A stretch of DNA of 19,625 bases from Gammaproteobacteria bacterium (GCA_024691665.1 JAILNJ010000060.1:1-19625), one strand, 5' to 3'. Counted from the stretch's first letter, positions 1 through 7,733 are shown. A program made the numbers and translations. The notes: generated by a model not told the origin, from the letters alone.

Positions 1-947
1 CATCATTCACAAACTTCATCGACTTACTCTTAGTTGACTTCATATCTTATACTGCGTTTTATTCTTTAGCTGTTGCGGGTATTATTAATGCTGTACGTGC
101 TATGAAGATTAATAAGACAAACTTCACATTCTTATTACTTAATATCATTCTATTTGTAATCGACCTTATGTTCGTACTCCTTGAGTTCAACGTTAAGACT
201 GGCGTCTTAGCTGAGTTCGTTGACTTAATTGGTATTGCTGTCTTTGTTACACTTGCTCTATCATTTGAGTTTAATAAAAACTTTATTAAATCAAAAAACA
301 TTATTGAAAACCAAAAGGCTGAATCTGACGCTAAGATGTCTATTATGTTGGCTCAGATTAAACCACACTTCTTATATAACACACTTAACTCTATCGCTAT
401 TTTATGTGAATCAAATCCTAAACAAGCGAGAGATTTAACTATTAGATTTGCGAAGTACTTAAGAAATAACATGAACTCACTTTCATATGAATATCCAGTA
501 CCATTTACTCAAGCTTTAGAAATCTTAAGAAACTATCTTGAAATTGAAAAGATTAGATTCTCTAATAAGCTTAAGGTAATTGAAAATATTCACGTAACTG
601 ATTTCTATATTCCAGTACTTACAATTCAGCCTCTTTGTGAAAACGCAGTTAAACATGGTATTGCGAAGAAACCAACTGTAGGCACACTAACTGTAACTAC
701 ATTTGAGGATAAATATAACTATTATATCCAAATTGAAGATGATGGTGTAGGATTTGATCCTAAGATCGTTGAAGAGAAGTCTAAATCTGGTCAATCAATT
801 GGACTTGAAAACGTAAGAGGAAGACTTAAGACAATGGTTGGTGGTGAACTCACTATCTCATCAACTATTAACGTTGGAACAAAAGTAGTAGTTACTCTTC
901 CTAAGAAGTTTAACGGCCCACAAGGAATTATGGATGGAGGTGCATAG
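1..947 (+). CDS. LytS/YehU-type membrane sensor histidine kinase (5' end cut by window edge)
   Basis: The reading frame is open from base 3 to the TAG at 945-947, so the start lies outside the window and about 314 residues are visible. The visible N-terminus is several hydrophobic segments (membrane sensor part). A short linker leads to a His_kinase domain with the phospho-acceptor box AQIKPHFLYNTLNS; the His codon is at 366-368. An HATPase domain follows, with an N box (CENAVKHG), a G1 box (DDGVGFD) and a second glycine box (GLENVRGRL). This is the LytS/YehU class of kinase, which normally phosphorylates the response regulator encoded next to it. The regulator gene starts 5 bp after this stop, so the two are almost certainly one operon and one signalling pair. 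The sensed signal cannot be read from the sequence. Family call is firm; function in surface-fibre control is inference. Confidence 0.93.
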   Translation, partial: SFTNFIDLLLVDFISYTAFYSLAVAGIINAVRAMKINKTNFTFLLLNIILFVIDLMFVLLEFNVKTGVLAEFVDLIGIAVFVTLALSFEFNKNFIKSKNIIENQKAESDAKMSIMLAQIKPHFLYNTLNSIAILCESNPKQARDLTIRFAKYLRNNMNSLSYEYPVPFTQALEILRNYLEIEKIRFSNKLKVIENIHVTDFYIPVLTIQPLCENAVKHGIAKKPTVGTLTVTTFEDKYNYYIQIEDDGVGFDPKIVEEKSKSGQSIGLENVRGRLKTMVGGELTISSTINVGTKVVVTLPKKFNGPQGIMDGGA

Positions 948-952
948 GATAA

Positions 953-1798
953 ATGATAGCTTTAGTATGTGATGACGAATTATTATCGTTAGGAAATATA
1001 AAAAGTATTGTTCAAAACAATGAACATATAACTGAAGTTAATGCTTTCTCAAACTCAAGTAAAGCATTAGCTTTTGTTAACGACAATCAAATAGATATTG
1101 CATTCTTAGACATTGAAATGGGTCAAGTATCAGGTTTCGATCTTGCTAAAGCAATAAGAGCTAAAACTCAAAACGCTTATATTGTATTCACATCTGGTTA
1201 TGACTACGCTATTGCTGCTTTTGAAATTAAAGCTAATGGATACCTACTTAAACCATATGATGCTGATAGCGTAAATAATGAAATAGATATCGCATTTAAT
1301 AAGTTCGTTAATGCTCAAGTTGATACATTAACTACATTTGGTGATTCAAATCAATCAAATAAGAGAATTAGATTTAAGACTATTCCTTCATTTGATATGT
1401 TTGTTGATGGGAAGATTGTATCTATCCCAAGTGCTAAATCTAAGGAATTCTTAGCTTTACTTGTTGATAGAAAAGGTTCGTCCCTTACTCTTGATCAAGT
1501 AGTTAATATCCTTTGGGAAGATAAAGATGAAATGTCTGGCAAGGCACTCTTTAGAGTGGTCTTCCAAAGACTTAATAACGTACTAAAAGAAAAAGATATA
1601 GAGGACCTTGTAGTTCACTCTAAGAACCAATATTCACTAAACACTAGTATTGTTTCATGCGACTATTATGACATTTTAAGAGGTGATAAGAGAGCTATGG
1701 AACAATTCGTAGGTGAATACATGAATGAATATTCATGGGCAGAAGATACAGTAAGTATCCTCTTTAGAATTACTGATCCTAATTCACAAAACAACTAA
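953..1798 (+). CDS. Response regulator with receiver domain and SARP/OmpR-type winged-helix output
   Basis: This is a 281-residue protein. The receiver domain (about 1-120) has the acidic pair D7/D8, phospho-acceptor D53 (FLDIEMG) and the conserved K100 (YLLKPYD). From about 130 a Trans_reg_C-type winged helix follows (PSFDMFVDGK ... KSKEFLALLVDRKG ... ILWED). A short C-terminal segment ending in CDYYDILRGD and GEYMNEYSWAE is typical of Bacillota response regulators with a SARP/BTAD-like output, rather than a LytTR output. GGAGG at 936-940 precedes the ATG with a long 12-bp spacer, so translation is probably coupled to the kinase gene. SARP-type activators bind direct repeats on an 11-bp register just upstream of the -10 box. 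Such repeats occur at 3134-3175 and 5424-5487, making this protein the best candidate regulator of the downstream locus (inference). Confidence 0.9.
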   Translation: MIALVCDDELLSLGNIKSIVQNNEHITEVNAFSNSSKALAFVNDNQIDIAFLDIEMGQVSGFDLAKAIRAKTQNAYIVFTSGYDYAIAAFEIKANGYLLKPYDADSVNNEIDIAFNKFVNAQVDTLTTFGDSNQSNKRIRFKTIPSFDMFVDGKIVSIPSAKSKEFLALLVDRKGSSLTLDQVVNILWEDKDEMSGKALFRVVFQRLNNVLKEKDIEDLVVHSKNQYSLNTSIVSCDYYDILRGDKRAMEQFVGEYMNEYSWAEDTVSILFRITDPNSQNN

Positions 1799-1800
1799 TA

Positions 1801-1820
1801 GGCTCACTATGAGCCTTTTT
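1801..1820 (+). terminator. Rho-independent terminator after the two-component system
   Basis: Three bases after the regulator stop there is a perfect 6-bp stem, GGCTCA / TGAGCC, with a 3-base loop, followed by TTTTT. Only 14 bp separate the T-run from the permease ATG, so no promoter fits between them. Confidence 0.85.
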
Positions 1821-1834
1821 ATATTGGAGACTAT

Positions 1835-3091
1835 ATGGTAGAAATAACTAGCACTAATGAAATTAAGACTGAGTCTAAGTTCACATTTTTAGAATCAACT
1901 GGTGTATTACTCGGACACGAAGTAGGAGCAGGAATCTTATCGATTCCATATCTTGCATCACGCAATAACTGGTGGGACTTTATTTGGATTCTAATCGTAA
2001 CATTCTTAATTAATACATTACTACATTTAATGATTGCGGAACTCTCACTAAACAATAAGGGAAAACAATTCGTTGAATGTATGAGAAATGAATTATTCAA
2101 GGGAAAAGATAATAAAGCAACAAAAATTGTGACTTGGATTATCTTCGGATTTTTAGGACTTTCAGTAATAATTAACTGTACTGCATATATTACAGGTGCC
2201 GCATCAGTTCTTGAGTCTTGGTTCAATCTTCCTGGTTGGGCTGCGATGTTAATTTATTATGTAATCGCAGGATTCATTGTACTATTTGGAATGAAAGTGG
2301 TAGGTGTATCTGAAAAGATCTCAAGTTATGTATTAATCGGTGTTATATTACTCTTTGGAATCATTATGATTGCGGCTCCATCAGAAGGTGGTTTAAGTCG
2401 TCAAATTGGAGACATTGCAGGATATAGGGTTGTCCTTGGATTATATTCAATAGTATCCTTTGCAATGAGTGCAGTTATGAGTGTTCCAACAATCGTAAAA
2501 GGCCTTGAAGGAGATAAGAAAAAAATCAGATGGTCAATTATCTTATCTGAAATTATTAATTCTCTATTAATCGTTATTTTAACTATCGCAACAGTAATTG
2601 GTGCAGGATATCAAAACTTACATGATAATAAACCTGCATCGCTAGATTTAGGCGATTATTTAAATAGAGTAATGACTAAAGAGTGGCTTGGTAAGACTGT
2701 TCAAATCTTTGGTTATGTATTTAGCTTATTCGCATATTCAACATCACTTTGGGCTAATACATTAGATTTAAGAGATATGGTTTCAGAGCAAACAGGTATG
2801 AACAAGAAACTTTCTTGGTTAATCTCATCAATGCCTTCATTAATACTAGCAATTATAATAGGAATATTTAACCTATTCACTCTGTCAAAATTATCAACAC
2901 TTGCAGGAGGCATTCAAGTCTTAACAAGTGCCGCAATAGTTATCTCATTTGCGATATCAAGAAAGAAACAAAAAGACCTTGAGAGGTTTGATGTGAAAGA
3001 AACAATCACATGGCACTTTGGATCTATTGGGTTCTGCATTCTAGTCATTCTTTCAAGCTTAATCGCAACTATTGGATCTATCGTTTACTAA
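1835..3091 (+). CDS. Aromatic amino acid permease-type transporter (Trp/Tyr permease family)
   Basis: This 418-residue integral membrane protein has about eleven hydrophobic segments. The first transmembrane helix has the motif GHEVGAGILSIPYL (residues 27-40), the unwound substrate-site signature of the Trp/Tyr permease and serine transporter branch of the APC superfamily. Length and the GxGIxxxP signature fit that family (about 400-420 residues). The substrate is probably an aromatic or hydroxylated amino acid, but the sequence does not settle which. TTGGAGA at 1824-1830 is the ribosome binding site, 4 bp before the ATG. The gene sits directly behind a terminator and ends in another, so it is a separate unit, or is expressed by read-through or from a promoter inside the regulator gene. 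No link to the surface locus is evident beyond adjacency. Confidence 0.85.
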   Translation: MVEITSTNEIKTESKFTFLESTGVLLGHEVGAGILSIPYLASRNNWWDFIWILIVTFLINTLLHLMIAELSLNNKGKQFVECMRNELFKGKDNKATKIVTWIIFGFLGLSVIINCTAYITGAASVLESWFNLPGWAAMLIYYVIAGFIVLFGMKVVGVSEKISSYVLIGVILLFGIIMIAAPSEGGLSRQIGDIAGYRVVLGLYSIVSFAMSAVMSVPTIVKGLEGDKKKIRWSIILSEIINSLLIVILTIATVIGAGYQNLHDNKPASLDLGDYLNRVMTKEWLGKTVQIFGYVFSLFAYSTSLWANTLDLRDMVSEQTGMNKKLSWLISSMPSLILAIIIGIFNLFTLSKLSTLAGGIQVLTSAAIVISFAISRKKQKDLERFDVKETITWHFGSIGFCILVILSSLIATIGSIVY

Positions 3092-3106
3092 ACGCTATAA
3101 ACTAAA

Positions 3107-3131
3107 AAGGACGCTAAATGCGTCTTTTTTT
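3107..3131 (+). terminator. Rho-independent terminator after the permease
   Basis: The arms AAGGACGC (3107-3114) and GCGTCTTT (3120-3127) pair over 8 bp with one G-T wobble around the loop TAAAT. A run of T residues continues to 3131. Confidence 0.85.
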
Positions 3132-3133
3132 GT

Positions 3134-3189
3134 TGTTACGAAAATGTTATGTTTTGTTTATGAATTTGAAATACTCATTAATTTATAAT
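3134..3189 (+). promoter_or_regulatory. Activator-dependent promoter P1 with 11/22-bp direct repeats
   Basis: A perfect -10 box TATAAT lies at 3184-3189; no -35 resembling TTGACA sits at 16-18 bp (the 17-bp position reads TGAATT). Upstream are units on an 11-bp register: TGTTACGAA (3134), TGTTATGTT (3145), GTTTATGAA (3156) and TGAAATACT (3167). The last unit ends at 3175, exactly 8 bp before the -10. The same layout recurs at P2 (5424-5501). The start of transcription would be near 3196, giving a leader of about 27 nt to the ATG at 3223, with GGGGAG at 3211-3216 as ribosome binding site. The geometry matches SARP-type activator sites; binding by the 953-1798 regulator is inference. Confidence 0.75.
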
Positions 3190-3222
3190 TAAAGCACATA
3201 ATGGGATATTGGGGAGAAAATT

Positions 3223-4665
3223 ATGGCTAAATCATTAAAAAGAGATTCACTAAACAAACTTAAAAAAATCATCTCAAATATGGGAAATGAAGAATTAACT
3301 CATGCCAAAAGAGTTAAGCTTTTTAGTCAACTCATTTGTGAACAAATTATTGAAAGAGAATTAATCCCTAACGTTGACCAAAAGAAAAAAGAATTAAACA
3401 TGATCCCACAAGCAGCATATTTCCATGATATCGGTAAGTCAGTTATCCCAAGAGACTACTACCACGTTCAAGATATTAAGAATGAAGCTGGTAAGGATGT
3501 TTATAGAACTCACGTAGAAGAAGGTTTCAGAATCTTCGATGAAACAGTAGACCTTCTTGAAATGAATGATAAAGACATCGAAGAAATGTCTATGATTAAC
3601 TATGCAATACTAGAACACCATGAAAGATGGGATGGTCTTGGATTCCCTAATAGACTAGAAGGTGAGGAAATTTCTTTAGCAGGTAGAGTTACCGCAGTCG
3701 CTGATACTTTAGATAACTACCTCATGAAAACAAAAGAAAAAGAAAAAGTAACTCTCGATTTTGCGATTGATAGAATCTTAACTCACAAATTAACAAGATT
3801 CGACCCAATGGTAGTTAATGCGTTAATCTTCGCTAAAGAGAATATCGAAGATAAACTATATTTACTTGAAAATGGTTCATTATCTGACGTTCAAATTGCG
3901 GAAGTAGATAAGAATAAACCAATGGAACTCATGTTTAGGCCTATTTTCAACACATTAACAAGACAAATAAGCTCATACAAAGTAACGCTCAAACTTTATG
4001 ACGCAAAATACGGAAATATGTATAGTGCCGTGTATAGAGCAATTGAGGAAAAGTATGATCTTTCGAGAGAGATAATGGAACAAGAATTTATCGAAATTGG
4101 TAAAGCCTTACAAAACTTCCAAAAAAGAGGCGTTGCCTTTGAAAAGATTTATGTCGATGTATCTCCTAAATATTTAAGTAAAAAATATTCCGCAGAAAGT
4201 TTACTCGCAATCCTAGATAAATATGGTGTAAACCCAACTAAGATTGTGTTTGAAATAACTGAATCATTACTTTCAGATATTAGAATTAAACTACTTGATA
4301 ATATTCAAATCCTAAGACAAAGAGGAGTTGGTATAGCTCTTTATGACTTTGGTAGTGAATATTCAACATTAACAAAGTTAACTGATTTTCACGTTACAGA
4401 AATAATTCTTGCGCGTGATTTCGCATCTCAAGTTGTATACGATCCACAAATGAGAGAAATTGTTAGATCTATCGTTGATCTTGCAAAGAAACTTAAACTC
4501 GATATAGTAGCAAACGGTATAACTACTAAGGCAGAAGAACAAGTCATGAAAGAACTTGGTGTTAGATTCATGGAAGGTTTGTTCTATGGTGGTTATAAGA
4601 AAGAACGTTATATCAGAGGTGATAGTGACTTAAAGATAGGAGGTTCATATGGCAGAGAATTATAA
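3223..4665 (+). CDS. HD-GYP phosphodiesterase fused to a degenerate EAL domain
   Basis: The protein has 480 residues and no membrane segment, so it is probably cytoplasmic. Residues about 20-210 form an HD-GYP domain with all metal and catalytic positions visible: H27 (LTHAKRV), H68-D69 (FHDIGK), H97, H132-H133 (HHERWDGLGFP) and D161 (VADTLDN). HD-GYP enzymes hydrolyse cyclic dinucleotides, classically c-di-GMP. Residues about 232-460 have an EAL fold: VDVSP, FEITES (E344) and YDFGSEYSTL are recognisable. The EAL signature itself is absent (SSYKVTLKL at that position), the DDFG pair reads YDFG (374-377), and the usual AEGVE reads ANGIT (430-434). That half is therefore expected to be inactive, perhaps a nucleotide-binding or scaffold module. 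The gene has its own activator-type promoter and overlaps the next gene by 17 bp. A link between cyclic dinucleotides and surface assembly is inference. Confidence 0.88.
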   Translation: MAKSLKRDSLNKLKKIISNMGNEELTHAKRVKLFSQLICEQIIERELIPNVDQKKKELNMIPQAAYFHDIGKSVIPRDYYHVQDIKNEAGKDVYRTHVEEGFRIFDETVDLLEMNDKDIEEMSMINYAILEHHERWDGLGFPNRLEGEEISLAGRVTAVADTLDNYLMKTKEKEKVTLDFAIDRILTHKLTRFDPMVVNALIFAKENIEDKLYLLENGSLSDVQIAEVDKNKPMELMFRPIFNTLTRQISSYKVTLKLYDAKYGNMYSAVYRAIEEKYDLSREIMEQEFIEIGKALQNFQKRGVAFEKIYVDVSPKYLSKKYSAESLLAILDKYGVNPTKIVFEITESLLSDIRIKLLDNIQILRQRGVGIALYDFGSEYSTLTKLTDFHVTEIILARDFASQVVYDPQMREIVRSIVDLAKKLKLDIVANGITTKAEEQVMKELGVRFMEGLFYGGYKKERYIRGDSDLKIGGSYGREL

Positions 4666-5422
4666 TACTGATAATGAAAATTTAGCTCCTTATGTCGTTA
4701 AGGGACTATCAAGAGAATATGCAAAAAAAGTAACTATAGCCAAAATTATTGGTGCTATAGTTGGCGGTATTGCCTTACTTTTTGTGTCATTATTCTTTGT
4801 ATCAAATGTAATTGCTAAATCATCTAAGCTCGTTATTAGAGCTGCCCAAGGTGGAGGTTCTTTATCACTTGCTGAAAAAATAGAAGACTTTGAAGCAGGA
4901 GAAGGAAGAACTACACTTTATGCAAAATCTCTAGATAAGATTAGAGATATAGATGGAAATAATGCTGTTCCAGAAGATGTTTATATGCAAGATGGTGGTA
5001 GCCATAATACTCAAGATTATTTCTGCTACACATTCTATTTAAAGAACGTTGGAACAAGCTATCTTCATTCAACTATGACAATGACTCTAACTTTAAATAC
5101 TAAAAACATCGCTGATGCTATTAGAATTGAAGTTTATGAGACACAACTTTGGACAAAAGAACAAGAAACTACATTTATTAAATACGCCAAAAGAGCCGCT
5201 GATGGATCTGATGAGCCTATCTCATATGATATAAATAAAGGTAAATGTACTAGTTTCTTAGATAATAATTATATTAGTAAAAAAGGAGTAGAAGCTCCAG
5301 TTGGTGGCATTGTTAAGTTCACAATTGTCATGTATTTAGAGGGTCCAGACCCTGAATGTGTTAATGATATTTTAGGCGGAACTTTCGGCTTTAATATCGA
5401 TTTTACAAATAAAATTCAGTAA
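4649..5422 (+). CDS. Membrane-anchored member of the WLEG surface protein family
   Basis: This protein of 257 residues has a cytosolic N-terminus of about 28 residues, one transmembrane segment (about 29-54) and then an extracytoplasmic domain. There is no AWF-type cleavage site after the membrane segment, so it probably stays anchored. Its C-terminus has the family signature in the form MYLEGPDPEC (228-237) followed by an alternating hydrophobic strand. An upstream segment, YFCYTFYLKN, resembles the VFDLYV motif of the larger relatives. Its start lies inside the end of the HD-GYP/EAL gene (17-bp overlap) with AGGAGG at 4638-4643, so the two are translationally coupled. The mature domain has three Cys. 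I infer an anchor or base subunit for the fibre; it could equally be an assembly chaperone. No named family recognised. Confidence 0.72.
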   Translation: MAENYNTDNENLAPYVVKGLSREYAKKVTIAKIIGAIVGGIALLFVSLFFVSNVIAKSSKLVIRAAQGGGSLSLAEKIEDFEAGEGRTTLYAKSLDKIRDIDGNNAVPEDVYMQDGGSHNTQDYFCYTFYLKNVGTSYLHSTMTMTLTLNTKNIADAIRIEVYETQLWTKEQETTFIKYAKRAADGSDEPISYDINKGKCTSFLDNNYISKKGVEAPVGGIVKFTIVMYLEGPDPECVNDILGGTFGFNIDFTNKIQ

Positions 5423-5423
5423 A

Positions 5424-5501
5424 AGTTACGAATTTGTTATGTTTTTATACTGAATTTGTTATGTTGGCTTAACTTAAGTGTTATGTTGACTAAGATATAA
5501 T
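5424..5501 (+). promoter_or_regulatory. Activator-dependent promoter P2 with three perfect TGTTATGTT repeats at 22-bp spacing
   Basis: TGTTATGTT occurs exactly at 5435-5443, 5457-5465 and 5479-5487, a constant 22-bp period. The third copy ends 8 bp before a perfect TATAAT (5496-5501). Half-way units in the 11-bp register include AGTTACGAA (5424) and TATACTGAA (5446). The -35 position (5473-5478) reads CTTAAG, so there is no sigma-A -35 box. Transcription would begin near 5508 and run into AAGGAGG (5529-5535). No terminator separates this from the preceding gene, so read-through from P1 is possible. Confidence 0.82.
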
Positions 5502-5546
5502 CTTATCATAAAAAATAAAATTCGCCCTAAGGAGGACAAAGTTATT

Positions 5547-6581
5547 ATGAAAAAATCAATCAAAAAACAAGCTGTATTCCCAGTACTCATGTTACTCGTT
5601 GTTACAGCTCTCGCATTAATCGGTTCATCATTCGCATGGTTTGCTATGTCAAACGTTGCTGGTGTTAATATGGTAGAAGCTCAAGTTGAAAGAGGTACTG
5701 CAGGTCTTATGATTTCTCAAAATGGAACAAGTTTCCAAAGTGATATCGAACTTGATTCAACTGCTTCAACATTCGTACTTCCTAAGTACTTCCACCAAGT
5801 ATCTACAGCTGACGGTGTTTCTTTCTATCAAGCTGAAATCTGTGGTAAAACAAATGCTGGTGTTGTTACGCTTATCAAGTCTAGTCTCGATGAAACAGTA
5901 AAAGCTGGAACAAGTTCTGATGCTCACAAGTTATTCGGTGTTGCAACTTATAATAAAAACGTTTCAAGCGTATCTACTCCAACTGAAGTTTTATTCCCAT
6001 CTGGATCAAATGAAGTTACTAAAACTGACGTATTTGGTAAAGAAAGCCAAGATGTAACAATTGAATCAACTGCTTCATATATGGTATTTGATTTATTCTT
6101 CTCAGTAGAAAGAAGCGCAAATCTTTACTTAGATTTTGGAACAGCTATGAACATCAAGAATGCTAATAAAACTGCTGCAGAAACTAATGAGGCTATGAGA
6201 GTTGCATTCCTTCAATTACAAGCTGTAGATAATGATACAGTAGTTAAAACTACATTCTGGAATCCATCTGCTAATGCTGAAACTACTTACAATGGTTTAA
6301 GCGCAGTAGAAGAAACTACAGCATTCGCTCCATATACAGCAGTAGCTAACAAGACAACTTCAGTTACTTGCAAGCACAGTGGACAATTATTTGGTGGAAC
6401 AAGCTTCAGTGCTAACTCAGATATGGATGATTTCACTTCAATCGCTTCTTTAACAGCTGGCCAAGTTGCAAGAGTTAGAGTTGTTGTATGGTTAGAAGGT
6501 AACGTTGAAGAATGTACAGCTCAAGTTGCTGAACTCTGGGCTCAACTTACATTACAATTCTTCGCTAAGGAAACTGCTTAA
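5547..6581 (+). CDS. SipW-type exported fibre-like protein, WLEG family member 1 (probable major subunit)
   Basis: The 344-residue product has a basic N-terminus, a hydrophobic core and GSSFAWF at 26-32. This parallels the GGTWAAF cleavage region of TasA and marks a substrate of an S26B/SipW signal peptidase. The mature part carries the family motifs in order: QVSTADG (84-90), VFDLFF (180-185), RVAF (218-221), WNP (238-240) and VWLEGNVEEC (314-323). A terminal beta-rich strand follows. It has no sortase LPXTG motif and no C-terminal membrane anchor. The mature chain has three Cys. Its strong ribosome binding site AAGGAGG (5529-5535) and its position first behind P2 suggest high expression. 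It is most similar to the next gene, indicating tandem duplication. Fibre formation is inferred from the SipW/TasA context, not shown by the sequence. Confidence 0.8.
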   Translation: MKKSIKKQAVFPVLMLLVVTALALIGSSFAWFAMSNVAGVNMVEAQVERGTAGLMISQNGTSFQSDIELDSTASTFVLPKYFHQVSTADGVSFYQAEICGKTNAGVVTLIKSSLDETVKAGTSSDAHKLFGVATYNKNVSSVSTPTEVLFPSGSNEVTKTDVFGKESQDVTIESTASYMVFDLFFSVERSANLYLDFGTAMNIKNANKTAAETNEAMRVAFLQLQAVDNDTVVKTTFWNPSANAETTYNGLSAVEETTAFAPYTAVANKTTSVTCKHSGQLFGGTSFSANSDMDDFTSIASLTAGQVARVRVVVWLEGNVEECTAQVAELWAQLTLQFFAKETA

Positions 6582-6629
6582 TAATAATTAATTTGATAAT
6601 TAAGTAGTATTCTTTAAAGGAGGTAAATT

Positions 6630-7688
6630 ATGAAAAAACAAGCGATATTTCCTATATTAATTACACTTGTTGTTACTGCACTCGCTTTAATTGGATCATC
6701 ATTTGCATGGTTCACAGTAGCTAACAATGTTAAAATATCTCAAATTACCGCTTCAGCTCAAGCTGATGGCGTAGACCTAAGATTATCTTTTGATGCAGAA
6801 CATTTCTACTCAAGAGAAATTGCTATCCCACAAAACGATCCATCAATCATTATTCCTGAAACTTTATATCAAGTAAGTACTGCAGGTTTAATTGGTGATA
6901 CAGCTGGATTATTAAATTTCTTTGATGCACGTGTTAATGAAATTCAAAATGCACTACATCCTGAACTTAATAAAGTTCAAATTGAATCTAAGTTAGATAA
7001 AACTGTTGTTAGTACAAGTGGCGTATTATCTGCAGCACCTCTAGGTGCTAATACAACTTATGGTCAAGCTGGTTTCTCTTATGGAGAAGCTGAAGCTGCA
7101 ACAAAACCTACATACATTGTATTTGATTTATATGTATATGTTGGTCAAAAATCAGATGTCTATCTATATAGTGGAACAGAAGTAAAAGCTCAAGCATCAG
7201 CTTCTGATACAACAGCTGCACAAGAATTATTAAAGTCATTAAGAGTTGCATTCTTATATGAAGGCGGAGTAGCTGAAGGTTCATACAATCAATTATCTGA
7301 TCTTCAAAATGTAAACTGTGTTTCAACAGTTGATGGTAATTCAGCATCTAATGGTAAACTTGTAATTTGGGAACCACAACAAACAATCAGTGGTAGTAAT
7401 GCAGTACAAACTTATGGTGTAAGCTCTGAATCTTCAGAATTCTATGATGCATACGCAACCGGTTCTTATACAAAAGCCGTTCCAACATATGACACTACTC
7501 AATTAGTAGTAAATGATGACAATAGCGTAGCTGGTAAAACAGCTTTACAAGCAGGTTTATCTCAAGGCTATCACAAGTTCAGAGTATATATCTGGCTTGA
7601 AGCTAACGATCCTGATTGCACTGACGCAGTTGCTTCTAAATATTTATCAGTTGATTTAAAGCTCATCGCTTTTGAAAGAAACGACTAA
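6630..7688 (+). CDS. SipW-type exported fibre-like protein, WLEG family member 2
   Basis: The 352-residue product has a signal region nearly identical to that of the preceding gene product (LVVTALALIGSSFAWF, ending at residue 28), so the two are tandem paralogues. Motifs in order: YQVSTAG (80-86), VFDLYV (164-169), a YLYSGT strand (178-183), RVAF (205-208), WEP (247-249) and IWLEANDPDC (321-330). The mature protein has two Cys, at 230 and 330; a disulfide, within or between subunits, is possible. AAAGGAGG (6616-6623) is 6 bp before the ATG. The 48-bp gap from the previous gene holds only a weak AT-only dyad (6588-6603) and no promoter, so it is co-transcribed from P2. Confidence 0.8.
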   Translation: MKKQAIFPILITLVVTALALIGSSFAWFTVANNVKISQITASAQADGVDLRLSFDAEHFYSREIAIPQNDPSIIIPETLYQVSTAGLIGDTAGLLNFFDARVNEIQNALHPELNKVQIESKLDKTVVSTSGVLSAAPLGANTTYGQAGFSYGEAEAATKPTYIVFDLYVYVGQKSDVYLYSGTEVKAQASASDTTAAQELLKSLRVAFLYEGGVAEGSYNQLSDLQNVNCVSTVDGNSASNGKLVIWEPQQTISGSNAVQTYGVSSESSEFYDAYATGSYTKAVPTYDTTQLVVNDDNSVAGKTALQAGLSQGYHKFRVYIWLEANDPDCTDAVASKYLSVDLKLIAFERND

Positions 7689-7701
7689 GATTTTATAAGA
7701 C

Positions 7702-7719
7702 CCATAAATTCATTTATGG
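7702..7719 (+). repeat. Short inverted repeat in the 7689-7846 intergenic region
   Basis: CCATAAA (7702-7708) and TTTATGG (7713-7719) form a 7-bp hairpin with a TTCA loop, followed by AAAAATAATAA. It lacks a T-run on the + strand, so it is not a convincing terminator for the upstream gene. It may protect the 3' end of the P2 transcript. Confidence 0.5.
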
Positions 7720-7733
7720 AAAAATAATAATAG

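Noticed and set aside
3166..3189. TTGAAA at 3166 as the -35 of promoter P1
   Set aside because: The spacer to TATAAT would be only 12 bp, too short for sigma-A. The bases fit better as part of the 22-bp repeat register.
6588..6603. TTAATT/AATTAA dyad between members 1 and 2 as a terminator
   Set aside because: It is AT-only with a 6-bp stem and no T-run, and a strong ribosome binding site follows at once.
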